DNA from: Algoriphagus locisalis
Lineage (GTDB): Bacteria > Bacteroidota > Bacteroidia > Cytophagales > Cyclobacteriaceae
NCBI RefSeq assembly: GCF_900116615.1
Contig: NZ_FPBF01000007.1
Coordinates: forward strand, 124,001-188,000
Length of the DNA: 64,000 nucleotides
Reading direction: 5' to 3'
Under the pieces are notes generated by a model. It saw nothing but the letters and a program-made list of their open reading frames with translations, did no database searches and was not told where the DNA came from. Shown piece after piece: positions 43,675 through 52,753 of this stretch (its first letter is position 1; each line of letters begins with the position of its first letter). A program made the position numbers and the translations under genes.

Positions 43675-44244
43675 GTGAAATTCTGGAGAACATTTGATAT
43701 TGAGGTCATTAAGTTCCTCGAAGGCATCCACGAAATTGACTTCGAAATCGGAGATTCATTTTTCCAACACTTCGAAGACAACGAACTAGTCGAAAAAGGT
43801 AATTTGATCGTACGGATCAAAATGAAAGTCGGAGCTAATTTAATTGAAATGGATTTTCATATTGCGGGGAAAGTAACCTTGACCTGTGATAGAAGTTTGG
43901 AGCAGTTTGAACAGCCACTGGATTTTCACGAAAAGATGATTTACAAATTCGGCGCTGAGGAAAAAGAAATCGATGAAGATGTTATTATGATTACGCGGGA
44001 TACCCCGAAAGTCAATGTCGCTCAGTTGATTTACGAATTTATTTTATTGGCTTTGCCACTAAAAAAGATTCATCCTGATTACAGAAACGAAATGGATGAT
44101 GAGGAATACGAAGGAGAAGGAATTTACGCTTACATAGATGGGCAGGATTCCAATGACTCCGAGAATGACTCAGAATCCGATGAAGATAATACACCAGTCG
44201 ATCCTAGATGGGATCTTTTAAAAAAGTTAAAAAACAAGGAATAA
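43675..44244 (+). CDS. DUF177 (YceD) family protein
   Basis: A 189-residue YceD/DUF177 protein. The core VTLTCDRSLEQFEQPL and the late NVAQLIYEFILLALPLKKIH strand are typical. The C terminus is acidic (DSNDSENDSESDEDN) and ends PVDPRWDLLKKLKN. Members sit before rpmF in most bacteria and have been linked to 23S rRNA/50S assembly in plants and E. coli. The start is GTG at 43675, preceded by GAGGAG; the reading WRTFDIEVIKFL begins at once after it. It lies 18 bases before rpmF. Confidence 0.9.
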   Translation: MKFWRTFDIEVIKFLEGIHEIDFEIGDSFFQHFEDNELVEKGNLIVRIKMKVGANLIEMDFHIAGKVTLTCDRSLEQFEQPLDFHEKMIYKFGAEEKEIDEDVIMITRDTPKVNVAQLIYEFILLALPLKKIHPDYRNEMDDEEYEGEGIYAYIDGQDSNDSENDSESDEDNTPVDPRWDLLKKLKNKE

Positions 44245-44262
44245 TCATAAACCACGCATAAA

Positions 44263-44454
44263 ATGGCACATCCTAAACGAAAAATTTCGAAAACCAGAAG
44301 AGATAAAAGAAGAACTCACTACAAGTTAGAGGCTCCAGGTTTGGCTAAATGTCCTACTACAGGCGAAATGCACCTACCACACAGAGCTTTCTGGTTGGAC
44401 GGTAAATTGTACTACAAAGGACAAGTTATCATTGAGAAAGAAATATTGGCTTAA
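44263..44454 (+). CDS. rpmF: 50S ribosomal protein L32
   Basis: A 63-residue L32: MAHPKRKISKTRRDKRRTHY at the N terminus, then LAKCPTTGEMHLPHRAF. It carries only one Cys in this region, as in non-zinc forms of L32. It follows DUF177 as in most genomes and is closed by a strong terminator. plsX, which often separates rpmF from fabH, is absent here. Confidence 0.97.
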   Translation: MAHPKRKISKTRRDKRRTHYKLEAPGLAKCPTTGEMHLPHRAFWLDGKLYYKGQVIIEKEILA

Positions 44455-44476
44455 TCAGTCATCTTAATAGCTTATA

Positions 44477-44511
44477 AAATCCATTCGCCACTTGCGAATG
44501 GATTTTTTTTT
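44477..44511 (+). terminator. Intrinsic terminator of DUF177-rpmF
   Basis: AAATCCATTCGC (44477-44488) pairs perfectly with GCGAATGGATTT (44494-44505) around CACTT, followed by nine T in total. Confidence 0.95.
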
Positions 44512-44568
44512 AGCCCCAATTCAAACAGCTTGTTAATCAAGCCTATTAACCCCCGTTAATGGATTTCT

Positions 44569-44600
44569 TTTGGTAGAGAATGACAATTGTAATATTTTTG
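44569..44600 (+). promoter_or_regulatory. Promoter of fabH
   Basis: TTTG (44569-44572), 20 bp, then TATTTTTG (44593-44600): exact matches to both Bacteroidota promoter elements. It lies 83 bp before the fabH start codon. Confidence 0.75.
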
Positions 44601-44682
44601 CCTTCCTTACAGGTTAGAATACATCCATAACAAACAGTTTTAGATGATTTTGATTTGATCATCTTAACTTAAACCAAGCATA

Positions 44683-45681
44683 ATGGACAAACTAAGAGCC
44701 ATGATCACCGGAATACAAGGTTACGTTCCGGAATACAGGTTGACCAATAAAGAACTTGAGGAGCTCGTAGAGACAAACGACGAGTGGATAGTCTCAAGGA
44801 CTGGAATAAAAGAAAGAAGAATACTTAAAGGAGAAGATCAAGGCTCATCGGTAATGGGTGCTGAGGCTGTAAAAGGTCTTTTGGAAAAAACTGGCATTGA
44901 CCCTTTGGATGTGGATTTGATTATTTGCGCTACTGTCACTCCAGACATGCCTTTTCCTGCTACTGCAAATATTATTGCTGATTTAGTGGGAGCCAAAAAC
45001 AGCTATAGTTTCGATATAGGTGCCGCTTGTTCTGGTTTTTTATATGCTTTGCAGATTGGGAGCCAGTTCATACAAACAGGAAGTCATAAAAAAGTAATCG
45101 TAGTCGGTGCTGATAAAATGTCTTCTATTGTCGATTACACGGATAGAGCCACCTGCATCCTTTTTGGCGATGGCGCGGGAGCAGTCATGCTAGAGCCAAC
45201 TACTGAAGATTTGGGCATTGTGGATTCTATTCTCAAATCTGATGGAACAGGAGCTCCATACCTGCACATGAAAGCTGGCGGAAGCCGCAGACCCGCAACA
45301 CATGAAACTGTGGATGCTAAGGAGCATTTTGCCTTCCAAGAAGGTTCAACAGTATTTAAGTTTGCTGTGACTAATATGGCAGATGTAAGTGCGGAGATCA
45401 TGGAAAAAAATGGCTTGAAAGGTGAAGATGTCGCTTGGCTTGTTCCGCATCAAGCGAACCTGAGGATCATCAATGCTACTGCCAACCGTATGGGAATCGG
45501 ATCTGATAAAGTGATGATGAATATCGAAAAGTACGGCAATACAACAGCTGCCACCATTCCACTTTGTCTTTGGGACTATGAAAATCAGTTGAAAAAGGGT
45601 GACAACTTAGTTCTTGCCGCTTTTGGAGGTGGATTCACATGGGGTTCCATTTATTTGAAGTGGGCATACGATCCGAAATAA
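44683..45681 (+). CDS. fabH: Beta-ketoacyl-ACP synthase III
   Basis: A 332-residue KAS III that condenses acetyl-CoA or a branched acyl-CoA with malonyl-ACP to start fatty-acid synthesis. Catalytic Cys116 is in DIGAACSGFLYAL, His in WLVPHQANLRII and Asn in EKYGNTTAATIPL. The N terminus (NDEWIVSRTGIKERR) and the C-terminal GGGFTWGSIYLKW are standard. A well-matched promoter lies 83 bp upstream. It precedes efp, accB and accC, so fatty-acid initiation and malonyl-CoA supply are clustered. Confidence 0.96.
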   Translation: MDKLRAMITGIQGYVPEYRLTNKELEELVETNDEWIVSRTGIKERRILKGEDQGSSVMGAEAVKGLLEKTGIDPLDVDLIICATVTPDMPFPATANIIADLVGAKNSYSFDIGAACSGFLYALQIGSQFIQTGSHKKVIVVGADKMSSIVDYTDRATCILFGDGAGAVMLEPTTEDLGIVDSILKSDGTGAPYLHMKAGGSRRPATHETVDAKEHFAFQEGSTVFKFAVTNMADVSAEIMEKNGLKGEDVAWLVPHQANLRIINATANRMGIGSDKVMMNIEKYGNTTAATIPLCLWDYENQLKKGDNLVLAAFGGGFTWGSIYLKWAYDPK

Positions 45682-45711
45682 GTTCAAAATAAATAATACG
45701 ATAAGAATAGT

Positions 45712-46275
45712 ATGGCTAGTACAGCAGATTTTAAAAACGGACTTTGTTTGGTCATGAATAATGACATCTATACGATCGTCGAATTTCAGCATGTCAAACC
45801 TGGAAAAGGCCCCGCATTTGTGAGAACAAAAATGAAAGGGATCACTTCTGGCAAAACATTGGACAAAACATTCAGTGCAGGCGAAAAAGTAGAAACAGCC
45901 AGAGTTGAAAAAAGACCACATCAGTTTCTTTATGCTGATGACATGGGTTACAACTTCATGGACACAACCACATTTGAGCAAATTTCAATTGATGAAAAGC
46001 TCATCGAAAGAGCTAACTTATTGAAAGACGGGCAATTGGTTGACATCCTGATTCATGACGAAACAGAAACTCCCCTTGCAGTTGAGCTTCCTCCGTTTGT
46101 AGAATTAATGATCACTTATACCGAGCCTGGCATCAAAGGAGACACCGCTACCAACGCATTAAAGGCTGCTACTGTAGAGACTGGAGCTACTGTCATGGTG
46201 CCCCTTTTCGTGGAGCAAGACATTATGATCAAAGTCGATACCCGTGACGGTTCGTACTCAGAAAGAGTAAAATAA
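45712..46275 (+). CDS. efp: Translation elongation factor P
   Basis: A 187-residue EF-P that rescues ribosomes stalled at proline runs. Three beta-barrel domains are visible, with the tip loop KPGKGPAF carrying Lys32, the position modified in many bacteria, and a C-terminal GDTATNALKAATVETGA and DTRDGSYSERV signature. No modification enzyme (EpmA/EpmB, EarP) lies nearby. It is 30 bases after fabH. Confidence 0.96.
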   Translation: MASTADFKNGLCLVMNNDIYTIVEFQHVKPGKGPAFVRTKMKGITSGKTLDKTFSAGEKVETARVEKRPHQFLYADDMGYNFMDTTTFEQISIDEKLIERANLLKDGQLVDILIHDETETPLAVELPPFVELMITYTEPGIKGDTATNALKAATVETGATVMVPLFVEQDIMIKVDTRDGSYSERVK

Positions 46276-46282
46276 CTTAGTT

Positions 46283-46317
46283 AAGCTGTGTGATTTCCTT
46301 AAATTACACAGCTTTAT
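46283..46317 (+). terminator. Hairpin between efp and accB (terminator or attenuator)
   Basis: AAGCTGTGTGAT (46283-46294) pairs with ATTACACAGCTT (46303-46314) with one G-T wobble and an 8-base loop, followed by the short T-rich stretch TATTCTTT. The T run is interrupted, so some read-through into accBC is likely. Confidence 0.6.
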
Positions 46318-46371
46318 TCTTTGATAACCCATTTAAAATATTGCCTTTTGGCACATCTAAATAATAGACCT

Positions 46372-46839
46372 ATGAAAGCAAAAGAGATTCAGGAGTTAAT
46401 CGATTACATCTCTAATTCTGGTTTGGCGGAAGTTAAAATCAAGACTGACGAGTTTGAACTTTCTATTAAGAAATATGCTGAGTCTTCAGCTCCAAGAACT
46501 GTAGAAGTAGCCGCACAAGCTCCAGCGCCTGCACCAACACCTGCGCCTGCAGCAGCTCCTGCCTCAGCACCTGCACCAGCAGAGGCTCCATCTAATTTAG
46601 TAGAGATCAAATCACCAATGATCGGGACATTCTACCTTACTTCTAGCCCAGATGCTGATCCATTTGTAGCGGTTGGTGATTCTGTAAAAGCCGGTGAAAC
46701 CGTGTGTATCATCGAAGCAATGAAGCTTTTCAATGAAATCGAGTCTGAAATCTCCGGTAAAATCGTGAAAATCCTGGTTAGCAATTCTACTCCTGTAGAA
46801 TATGACCAACCGTTATTCCTTGTAGATCCAGCAGGTTAA
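46372..46839 (+). CDS. accB: Biotin carboxyl carrier protein of acetyl-CoA carboxylase
   Basis: A 155-residue AccB. The N-terminal helix region MKAKEIQELIDYIS is followed by an Ala-Pro-rich flexible linker (about 48-73) and the biotinyl domain with Lys118 in EAMKLFNEIE, the residue biotinylated by BirA. It shuttles CO2 between AccC and the carboxyltransferase. ATG at 46372 is preferred; an upstream TTG frame (46321) would add a leader not seen in the family. It is 24 bases before accC. Confidence 0.96.
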   Translation: MKAKEIQELIDYISNSGLAEVKIKTDEFELSIKKYAESSAPRTVEVAAQAPAPAPTPAPAAAPASAPAPAEAPSNLVEIKSPMIGTFYLTSSPDADPFVAVGDSVKAGETVCIIEAMKLFNEIESEISGKIVKILVSNSTPVEYDQPLFLVDPAG

Positions 46840-46863
46840 TTTTTTCACCCAAAATAAATAGCT

Positions 46864-48213
46864 GTGTTTAAAAAAATACTAATTGCCAATAGAGGTGAAA
46901 TTGCCTTAAGAATCATCCGCACCTGTAAAGAGATGGGGATTGAAACTGTAGCAGTTTATTCCACTGCGGATAAGGATAGCCTTCATGTCAGATTCGCTGA
47001 CGAAGCTGTCTGCATAGGTCCTGCACCTAGCCGCGAGTCCTATCTGAACATTCCTAGAATCATTGCCGCTGCAGAAATCACCAATGCAGATGCTATTCAC
47101 CCAGGATACGGTTTCCTTTCAGAAAATGCAGAGTTTTCCAAAATCTGTGAAGAATACGGAATCAAATTTATTGGAGCCAGTGCCGAGATGATCAATCAAA
47201 TGGGTGACAAGGCTACCGCCAAAGCAACCATGAAAGCTGCTGGAGTTCCTACTATTCCTGGATCTGAAGGGATCCTGGAAAGCATGGAGCAAGGAATCAA
47301 GCTCGCCAATGAAATGGGCTATCCTGTCATTCTCAAAGCAACTGCCGGTGGTGGTGGCCGTGGAATGAGGATAGTAAAAGAAGAAGCTGGATTCAAAAAA
47401 GCATGGGATGACGCAAGAATGGAATCTGGTGCGGCTTTCGGAAACGACGGGCTATATCTTGAAAAATACGTAGAAGAACCTCGACACATAGAGATTCAGA
47501 TCATCGGAGATAAAACCGGAAAAGCTTGTCACCTGTCTGAGCGGGACTGTTCCATCCAGAGAAGACACCAGAAATTGGTTGAAGAAACCCCTTCCCCATT
47601 CATCACGGATGAGTTGAGAGAAGAAATGGGAAAAGCTGCTATCAAAGGTGCAGAAGCCATCGGATACGAAGGTGCTGGTACGGTAGAATTCCTCGTGGAT
47701 AAGCACCGCAACTTCTTCTTCATGGAGATGAATACCCGTATTCAGGTAGAGCATCCAATTACTGAGGAAGTTACGGATTTCGACTTGATCAAAGAACAAA
47801 TCAAAGTAGCTGCTGGAGAAACTATTTCAGGAAGAAACTACTATCCTAAGCTTTATGCTATGGAATGTAGAATCAATGCTGAAGATCCTGCTCATGGTTT
47901 CAGACCAAGTCCAGGTAAAATCCAAAACCTACATATTCCAGGTGGTCGTGGTGTAAGAATCGATTCACACGTTTACGCAGGATATGTGATTCCTCCTAAT
48001 TATGATTCCATGATTGCTAAACTGATCGTAAGTGGCCAGTCAAGAGAGGAAGTCATTGTGAGAATGAAAAGAGCGCTGGAAGAATTTGTAATCGACGGTA
48101 TCAAAACCACGATCCCATTCCACATAGCCTTGCTGGAAAACGAGCAATTCAAGGAAGGAAACTTCACTACGAAGTTTCTGGAAGATTTTGACTTCTCTGT
48201 GATAAAAGGATAA
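46864..48213 (+). CDS. accC: Biotin carboxylase subunit of acetyl-CoA carboxylase
   Basis: A 449-residue ATP-grasp biotin carboxylase. FKKILIANRGEIALRIIRTC begins the preATP-grasp domain, GGGGRGMRIV is the ATP loop, CSIQRRHQKLVEE and EMNTRIQVEHPITEEVT carry catalytic residues, and a C-terminal domain follows. It carboxylates biotin on AccB with bicarbonate and ATP. The start is GTG at 46864. The carboxyltransferase subunits are not in the window. A terminator follows. Confidence 0.97.
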   Translation: MFKKILIANRGEIALRIIRTCKEMGIETVAVYSTADKDSLHVRFADEAVCIGPAPSRESYLNIPRIIAAAEITNADAIHPGYGFLSENAEFSKICEEYGIKFIGASAEMINQMGDKATAKATMKAAGVPTIPGSEGILESMEQGIKLANEMGYPVILKATAGGGGRGMRIVKEEAGFKKAWDDARMESGAAFGNDGLYLEKYVEEPRHIEIQIIGDKTGKACHLSERDCSIQRRHQKLVEETPSPFITDELREEMGKAAIKGAEAIGYEGAGTVEFLVDKHRNFFFMEMNTRIQVEHPITEEVTDFDLIKEQIKVAAGETISGRNYYPKLYAMECRINAEDPAHGFRPSPGKIQNLHIPGGRGVRIDSHVYAGYVIPPNYDSMIAKLIVSGQSREEVIVRMKRALEEFVIDGIKTTIPFHIALLENEQFKEGNFTTKFLEDFDFSVIKG

Positions 48214-48238
48214 TCAGATAAAAAAGATTGAATTAGAG

Positions 48239-48264
48239 AGCTGTCCAAATTGGGCAGCTTTTTT
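48239..48264 (+). terminator. Intrinsic terminator of accBC
   Basis: AGCTGTCC (48239-48246) pairs with GGGCAGCT (48252-48259) with one G-T wobble and a 5-base loop, followed by six T. Confidence 0.88.
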
Positions 48265-48265
48265 G

Positions 48266-48709
48266 TTAATTTTCATCAGGCCCAATTTGACCATATACAT
48301 CCGCCAAAACAATGGTCATACCCACTGTGGCTGCTACACCCAAACCAAGTGTCCAGGCTAAAGTGGCTCCTATACTTTTCCGTCTCACTCTGATATAATC
48401 TATTTGATCTAAAGGAATACGAATAGCCTTAGGTTCTTTTAGCTTTTTGCCACCTTCTTTCCATAATTCCCCAGAAAGATTCCCCTGCTCCACACCAGAA
48501 TACAGCAAGTAGCTCATGCGCAAGTCTTTTCCCGCTACTTTTATTTTATCCCCTCTTAGAAGATTTTGAAGTCCTGGGATTTCGTCTTCAAGCTCTGGGG
48601 ACTCAATCGGATACTTGGGATTAAGATTTTTGGGATTTCTGTAAGCTTTACACGAAGTTATTAGTATAACGGAGGCAAATAGAATTAAAATTGAAGCTCG
48701 TTTTCTCAT
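48266..48709 (-). CDS. Small lipoprotein of unknown function
   Basis: A 147-residue predicted lipoprotein (MRKRASILILFASVILITSC, lipobox Cys20). The mature part has a short soluble region with IRIPLDQIDYIRVRRKS, followed by a hydrophobic Gly/Ala-rich segment (about 118-138, LAWTLGLGVAATVGMTIVLAD) that could enter a membrane. I recognise no family. ATG at 48709 is chosen because it begins a proper signal sequence; the longer frame to 48754 adds 15 unlikely residues. It is divergent from the DUF1549/DUF1553 gene across 268 bp of AT-rich DNA. Confidence 0.7.
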   Translation of the reverse strand: MRKRASILILFASVILITSCKAYRNPKNLNPKYPIESPELEDEIPGLQNLLRGDKIKVAGKDLRMSYLLYSGVEQGNLSGELWKEGGKKLKEPKAIRIPLDQIDYIRVRRKSIGATLAWTLGLGVAATVGMTIVLADVYGQIGPDEN

Positions 48710-48977
48710 TATTACTCTAAATATTTGTGGTTTCAACCTGCTCCATTCCAACACATTTTGAAAGCTACATAAAATACTTATTCGTTCAAAGATGGTTGCT
48801 TCTAAGTCAAATTTTTCAAATCCTAAAAATCACAAAACAATCTTCTATTAATCAATATTTTTCATAAAGTTTATTTCATTTAATCAAAAAAGCACAAGAA
48901 AATAACCTTATTCATGACGGCAGTTCTGCAAATTATCGCTAGTTTAAGAGTGATTTAATTATCGATTAGACCCGAAA

Positions 48978-51290
48978 ATGACTTACCTAAAGATCTCCAC
49001 GCTTTTTACTTTCTCCTTCCTCGGCATTGCTATGTTTGGTTGTACCCAAAAGCAAACCAATGAAGTACAACTTTCCGATATCGAGCAGGTTAGCTACAAT
49101 TTTCATATCCGCCCCATTCTCTCCGACAAATGCTTTGTCTGCCATGGTCCAGATGCAAATAAGCGGGAATCCGAACTTCGCTTAGATACAGAAGAAGGAG
49201 CCTATGCTGCTTTAAAAGATGATCCAAGTCAGTTCGTAATTAAACCTGGAAACTTAGAAGAGTCCACAGTTTACCATAGAATCATTTCCGAGGATCCTGG
49301 AGAGCTCATGCCCCCGCCAGAGTCCAATCTTGCATTATCAGAAAAAGAAATCCAACTGATCAAAAAATGGATTGAGCAAGGAGCCAAATACGAGCCGCAC
49401 TGGGCTTTTATCAAGGCAGAAAAGACGGAGTTACCCGAAGAAACTGACTGGACTATCAATGAAATAGATCGCTTCACCCTGAAGAAAATGAAGGAAAAAG
49501 GGCTTCAACCGAATCCTGAAGCCAAATCCTACGAACTCATCAAGCGTGCAAGTCTGGACCTTACTGGACTTCCTCCTTCTCCCGAAGTTTTGGATAGATT
49601 TGGTGATTTCTCGGGAGAGCTTTCGTATGAGGATTTACTGGATGGCTTATTAGCTGACCCCGGTTTTGGGGAGAAAATGGCTATCCTCTGGATGGATATT
49701 TCGCGGTATTCAGACAGCTATGGCTATCAGGATGACAATATCAGGACGCAATGGCCTTACCGCGACTGGGTGATTCATGCTTTCAATGAGAATATGCCTT
49801 ATGATCAATTTGTCACTTGGCAACTCGCAGGCGATCTTTTACCGAATGCCAACAAAGAGCAGATTTTGGCGACAGCCTTCAACAGAAACCATAAATACAC
49901 CGAAGAAGGCGGGGTAATCGACGAGGAATACAGAATAGAATACGTACTTGACAAAACCAATACGGTTAGCAAAGGACTTCTTGGAATCACCATGGAGTGT
50001 GCACAGTGTCATGATCACAAATACGATCCTTTTTCACAAAAGGAGTATTACGAGATGTTTGCCTTTTTCAATAATACCCCAGAAAAAGGATATCAAGGAG
50101 ATGTTTCCCAATCCAAACCTGCGAAAACTCCTATCCTATTTGTAGAGCAGGAAGATTTGTCGGGCATTATGAATTTTATCAACTACTCCGATACCTCCAA
50201 ATTGAGCATCTCCGTAATGGGTGAATTGGAAGAGCAACGGCCAACTTACATTCTTGATCGTGGCGTATATGATGCCCCAACTGTAGAGGTAGAGCCATCT
50301 ACTCCTTCCTCGATCATGGAATTCCCTGAGGATTTGGAAAAAACCCGTCTAGGACTTGCCAAGTGGATGACGGCTGCAGAGAATCCGCTTACTTCTCGTG
50401 TTTTCGTAAATCTGATGTGGCAGGAGATTTTTGGTCAGGGAATCGTCAAATCTGCTGGTGACTTTGGAATGCAAGGAGATTTGCCTACACATCCTGAGTT
50501 ATTGGATTGGCTGGCGGTTGATTTTATGGAAAATGGATGGGATATCAATCGGCTGATGAAGCAGATACTGAGTTCAGCTACCTATAAGCAAAGCGCCGTA
50601 ATCACAGAAAAACACCTGAATACAGATCCAGACAACTTATACCTAGCGAGAGCACCTCGTTTACGCCTTCCTGCGGAAAACATTCAGGATTTGGTTTTGG
50701 CTAGCAGCGGATTGCTTGTGAGAAAGCTAGGCGGCCCAAGTGTCAAACCCTATATGCCCGAAGGAATTTGGGAGGCAGCAACTTCCGGACGCGGTGAATT
50801 GGCCACTTATGTTCAGGATAAAGGAGACAAACTCTACCGCAGAGGCCTTTACAATTTTATAAAATTAACTGTCCCACCTCCCAAAGCTATAATTTTCGAC
50901 TCCAGTAACCGTGACCGATGCGAAATCGGGAGAAGCAGAACCAATACCCCGCTTCAGGCCTTGGTGATGATGAATGATCCGATGATTTTGGAAGCTTCAA
51001 GGGTTTTAGCTGGCAAAATGTGGGAGGAAAATAAGAATGGTGAAATGGCTATTGAAACTGCATTTAAGCGAATAGTATGCAGAGATCTGACCACTAAGGA
51101 AAAGGATATCCTCCTGTCCTACTACGAAGATCAATTAAATAGATTCACAGAAAACTCAGACCAAATCCTTCCAACATTAAGTGTGGGAGAATTTCCTTTG
51201 GAAGAAAAAAATATTAACCCAGAGACTGCAGCGCTTATGCAAGTGATCGTAAGCATTTACAATCTGGAAGAAACCATTACCAAGAGCTAA
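48978..51290 (+). CDS. PSCyt1-DUF1549-DUF1553 lipoprotein (planctomycete-type cytochrome)
   Basis: A 770-residue predicted lipoprotein (lipobox FGC, Cys22). It has a heme-c motif CFVCH (Cys52, Cys55, His56) in a PSCyt1 domain, then DUF1549 (about 165-370, WMDISRYSDSYGYQDD) and DUF1553 (about 450-700, NPLTSRVFVNLMWQEIFGQG). A second CxxCH, CAQCHDHKYDP, lies in DUF1549. Many relatives are about 1000 residues with a LamG-like insert; this one lacks it. Such proteins occur mainly in Planctomycetota and marine Bacteroidota, often with sulfatases. A redox role in glycan breakdown is suspected but unproven. It is followed at one base by a DUF1501 gene. Confidence 0.9.
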   Translation: MTYLKISTLFTFSFLGIAMFGCTQKQTNEVQLSDIEQVSYNFHIRPILSDKCFVCHGPDANKRESELRLDTEEGAYAALKDDPSQFVIKPGNLEESTVYHRIISEDPGELMPPPESNLALSEKEIQLIKKWIEQGAKYEPHWAFIKAEKTELPEETDWTINEIDRFTLKKMKEKGLQPNPEAKSYELIKRASLDLTGLPPSPEVLDRFGDFSGELSYEDLLDGLLADPGFGEKMAILWMDISRYSDSYGYQDDNIRTQWPYRDWVIHAFNENMPYDQFVTWQLAGDLLPNANKEQILATAFNRNHKYTEEGGVIDEEYRIEYVLDKTNTVSKGLLGITMECAQCHDHKYDPFSQKEYYEMFAFFNNTPEKGYQGDVSQSKPAKTPILFVEQEDLSGIMNFINYSDTSKLSISVMGELEEQRPTYILDRGVYDAPTVEVEPSTPSSIMEFPEDLEKTRLGLAKWMTAAENPLTSRVFVNLMWQEIFGQGIVKSAGDFGMQGDLPTHPELLDWLAVDFMENGWDINRLMKQILSSATYKQSAVITEKHLNTDPDNLYLARAPRLRLPAENIQDLVLASSGLLVRKLGGPSVKPYMPEGIWEAATSGRGELATYVQDKGDKLYRRGLYNFIKLTVPPPKAIIFDSSNRDRCEIGRSRTNTPLQALVMMNDPMILEASRVLAGKMWEENKNGEMAIETAFKRIVCRDLTTKEKDILLSYYEDQLNRFTENSDQILPTLSVGEFPLEEKNINPETAALMQVIVSIYNLEETITKS

Positions 51291-51291
51291 C

Positions 51292-52746
51292 ATGGAAAAG
51301 GAAATATTAGAAGAAGGGCTGAACCATAACAGAAGGAAATTTCTCTCCAGATTAAGCCTTGGTGTTGGAAGTCTGGCTTTAGGATCGCTTTTGGTTCCTG
51401 ATCTTTTCTCCGGAAAATCTGAAGCCGAGGAAGCAATGATCAGTGCCCTACCGCATTTTGCTCCCAAAGCAAAACGGGTGATTTATTTGTTTCAGAACGG
51501 AGCTCCAAGTCAACTAGAATCTTTTGATTATAAGCCAGAGTTAATCAAAAGAATGGGAGAAGAGCTTCCAGAATCCATTCGAGGAACTCAGAGACTTACA
51601 GGAATGACCGCTGGTCAATCTTCTTTCCCATTAGTTGGCTCAAATTACAAGTTTGACCAATACGGAGAATCCAGAGCCTGGATATCAGAGGTTTTTCCAC
51701 ATACAGCCGGTATTGTGGATGACATCTGCATAGTCAAATCCATGCATACCGATGCCATCAATCATGACCCTGCACTTACCTTCTTCCAAACTGGAGCACA
51801 GGTAGGCAACCGTCCAAGCATGGGGTCCTGGTTGAGTTATGGCTTGGGATCTGAGAATAGTAATCTTCCAGCATTTTCAGTTCTGCTAAGTCGAGGACGT
51901 GGTAACGGCCAGGGAGTGTATTCAAAATTATGGAGCAATGGATTCTTAGACGCAACGCACCAAGGCGTACAGTTTTCCAATTCTGAAGATCCTGTGCTTT
52001 ACCTTAAAGACCCAGAATCCATGAGTCGCTCAGAGCGCAGAAAGATGATAGATCAAATTGCTGCAATGAATGATCTGAGCATGAAGCAATTCAATGATCC
52101 AGAGATTTCCGCGAAAGTCAAGCATTACGAAATGGCCTACCGCATGCAAACGGCGGTGCCGGAAATGACCGACGTGTCCAAAGAACCTGAAAGTATTATA
52201 AAACTTTACGGTCCAGATTGTCTTGTTCCCGGTACCTATGCTGCCAACTGTCTTTTGGCCAGAAAGCTATCAGAAAGTGGCGTCCGATTCGTGCAACTCT
52301 ATCATCAAGGCTGGGATCAGCATGGCAATTTGCCAAATGAAATGCGCCTGCAAGCCGAAGATGTCGATCAGGCATCAGCAGCGCTAATTACCGATTTGAA
52401 GCAAAGAGGCTTACTGGATGAAACTTTGGTCATCTGGGGAGGAGAATTTGGAAGAACGAATTACTGCCAAGGAAAAATCCAAGTAGATAATTACGGTCGC
52501 GATCATCACCCACGTGCATTCTCGATTTGGATGGCCGGAGGCGGCGTGAAGTCAGGAATGGTTTATGGTGAAACTGATGAGTTTGGCTATAACATCACCG
52601 AAAACCCGGTTCACGTTCATGATTTCCAAGCCACCATGCTCCACTTGATGGGAATCGATCATGAGCGCATGACTTACAAACATCTAGGAAGAAGGTATCG
52701 CCTGACTGACGTCTCGGGCAAGGTTGTAAAAGATTTAATTGCCTAA
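51292..52746 (+). CDS. DUF1501 domain protein with Tat-like signal
   Basis: A 484-residue DUF1501 protein. HNRRKFLSRLSLGVGSLALG (Arg14-Arg15) looks like a twin-arginine signal. The body resembles the alkaline phosphatase/sulfatase fold: VIYLFQNGAPSQLESFDYK, VKSMHTDAINHDPA, LVIWGGEFGRTNYCQ, GRDHHPRAFSIWMAGGGVK. These proteins almost always follow a DUF1549/DUF1553 gene and act exported; the reaction is unknown. It starts one base after the previous stop and ends about 7 bases before the next ATG, so the three genes form one unit. Confidence 0.92.
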   Translation: MEKEILEEGLNHNRRKFLSRLSLGVGSLALGSLLVPDLFSGKSEAEEAMISALPHFAPKAKRVIYLFQNGAPSQLESFDYKPELIKRMGEELPESIRGTQRLTGMTAGQSSFPLVGSNYKFDQYGESRAWISEVFPHTAGIVDDICIVKSMHTDAINHDPALTFFQTGAQVGNRPSMGSWLSYGLGSENSNLPAFSVLLSRGRGNGQGVYSKLWSNGFLDATHQGVQFSNSEDPVLYLKDPESMSRSERRKMIDQIAAMNDLSMKQFNDPEISAKVKHYEMAYRMQTAVPEMTDVSKEPESIIKLYGPDCLVPGTYAANCLLARKLSESGVRFVQLYHQGWDQHGNLPNEMRLQAEDVDQASAALITDLKQRGLLDETLVIWGGEFGRTNYCQGKIQVDNYGRDHHPRAFSIWMAGGGVKSGMVYGETDEFGYNITENPVHVHDFQATMLHLMGIDHERMTYKHLGRRYRLTDVSGKVVKDLIA

Positions 52747-52753
52747 AACCCGT

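Noticed and set aside
46519..46590. Ala-Pro-rich repetitive DNA in accB
   Set aside because: This is the normal flexible linker before the biotinyl domain, not a mobile or regulatory repeat.
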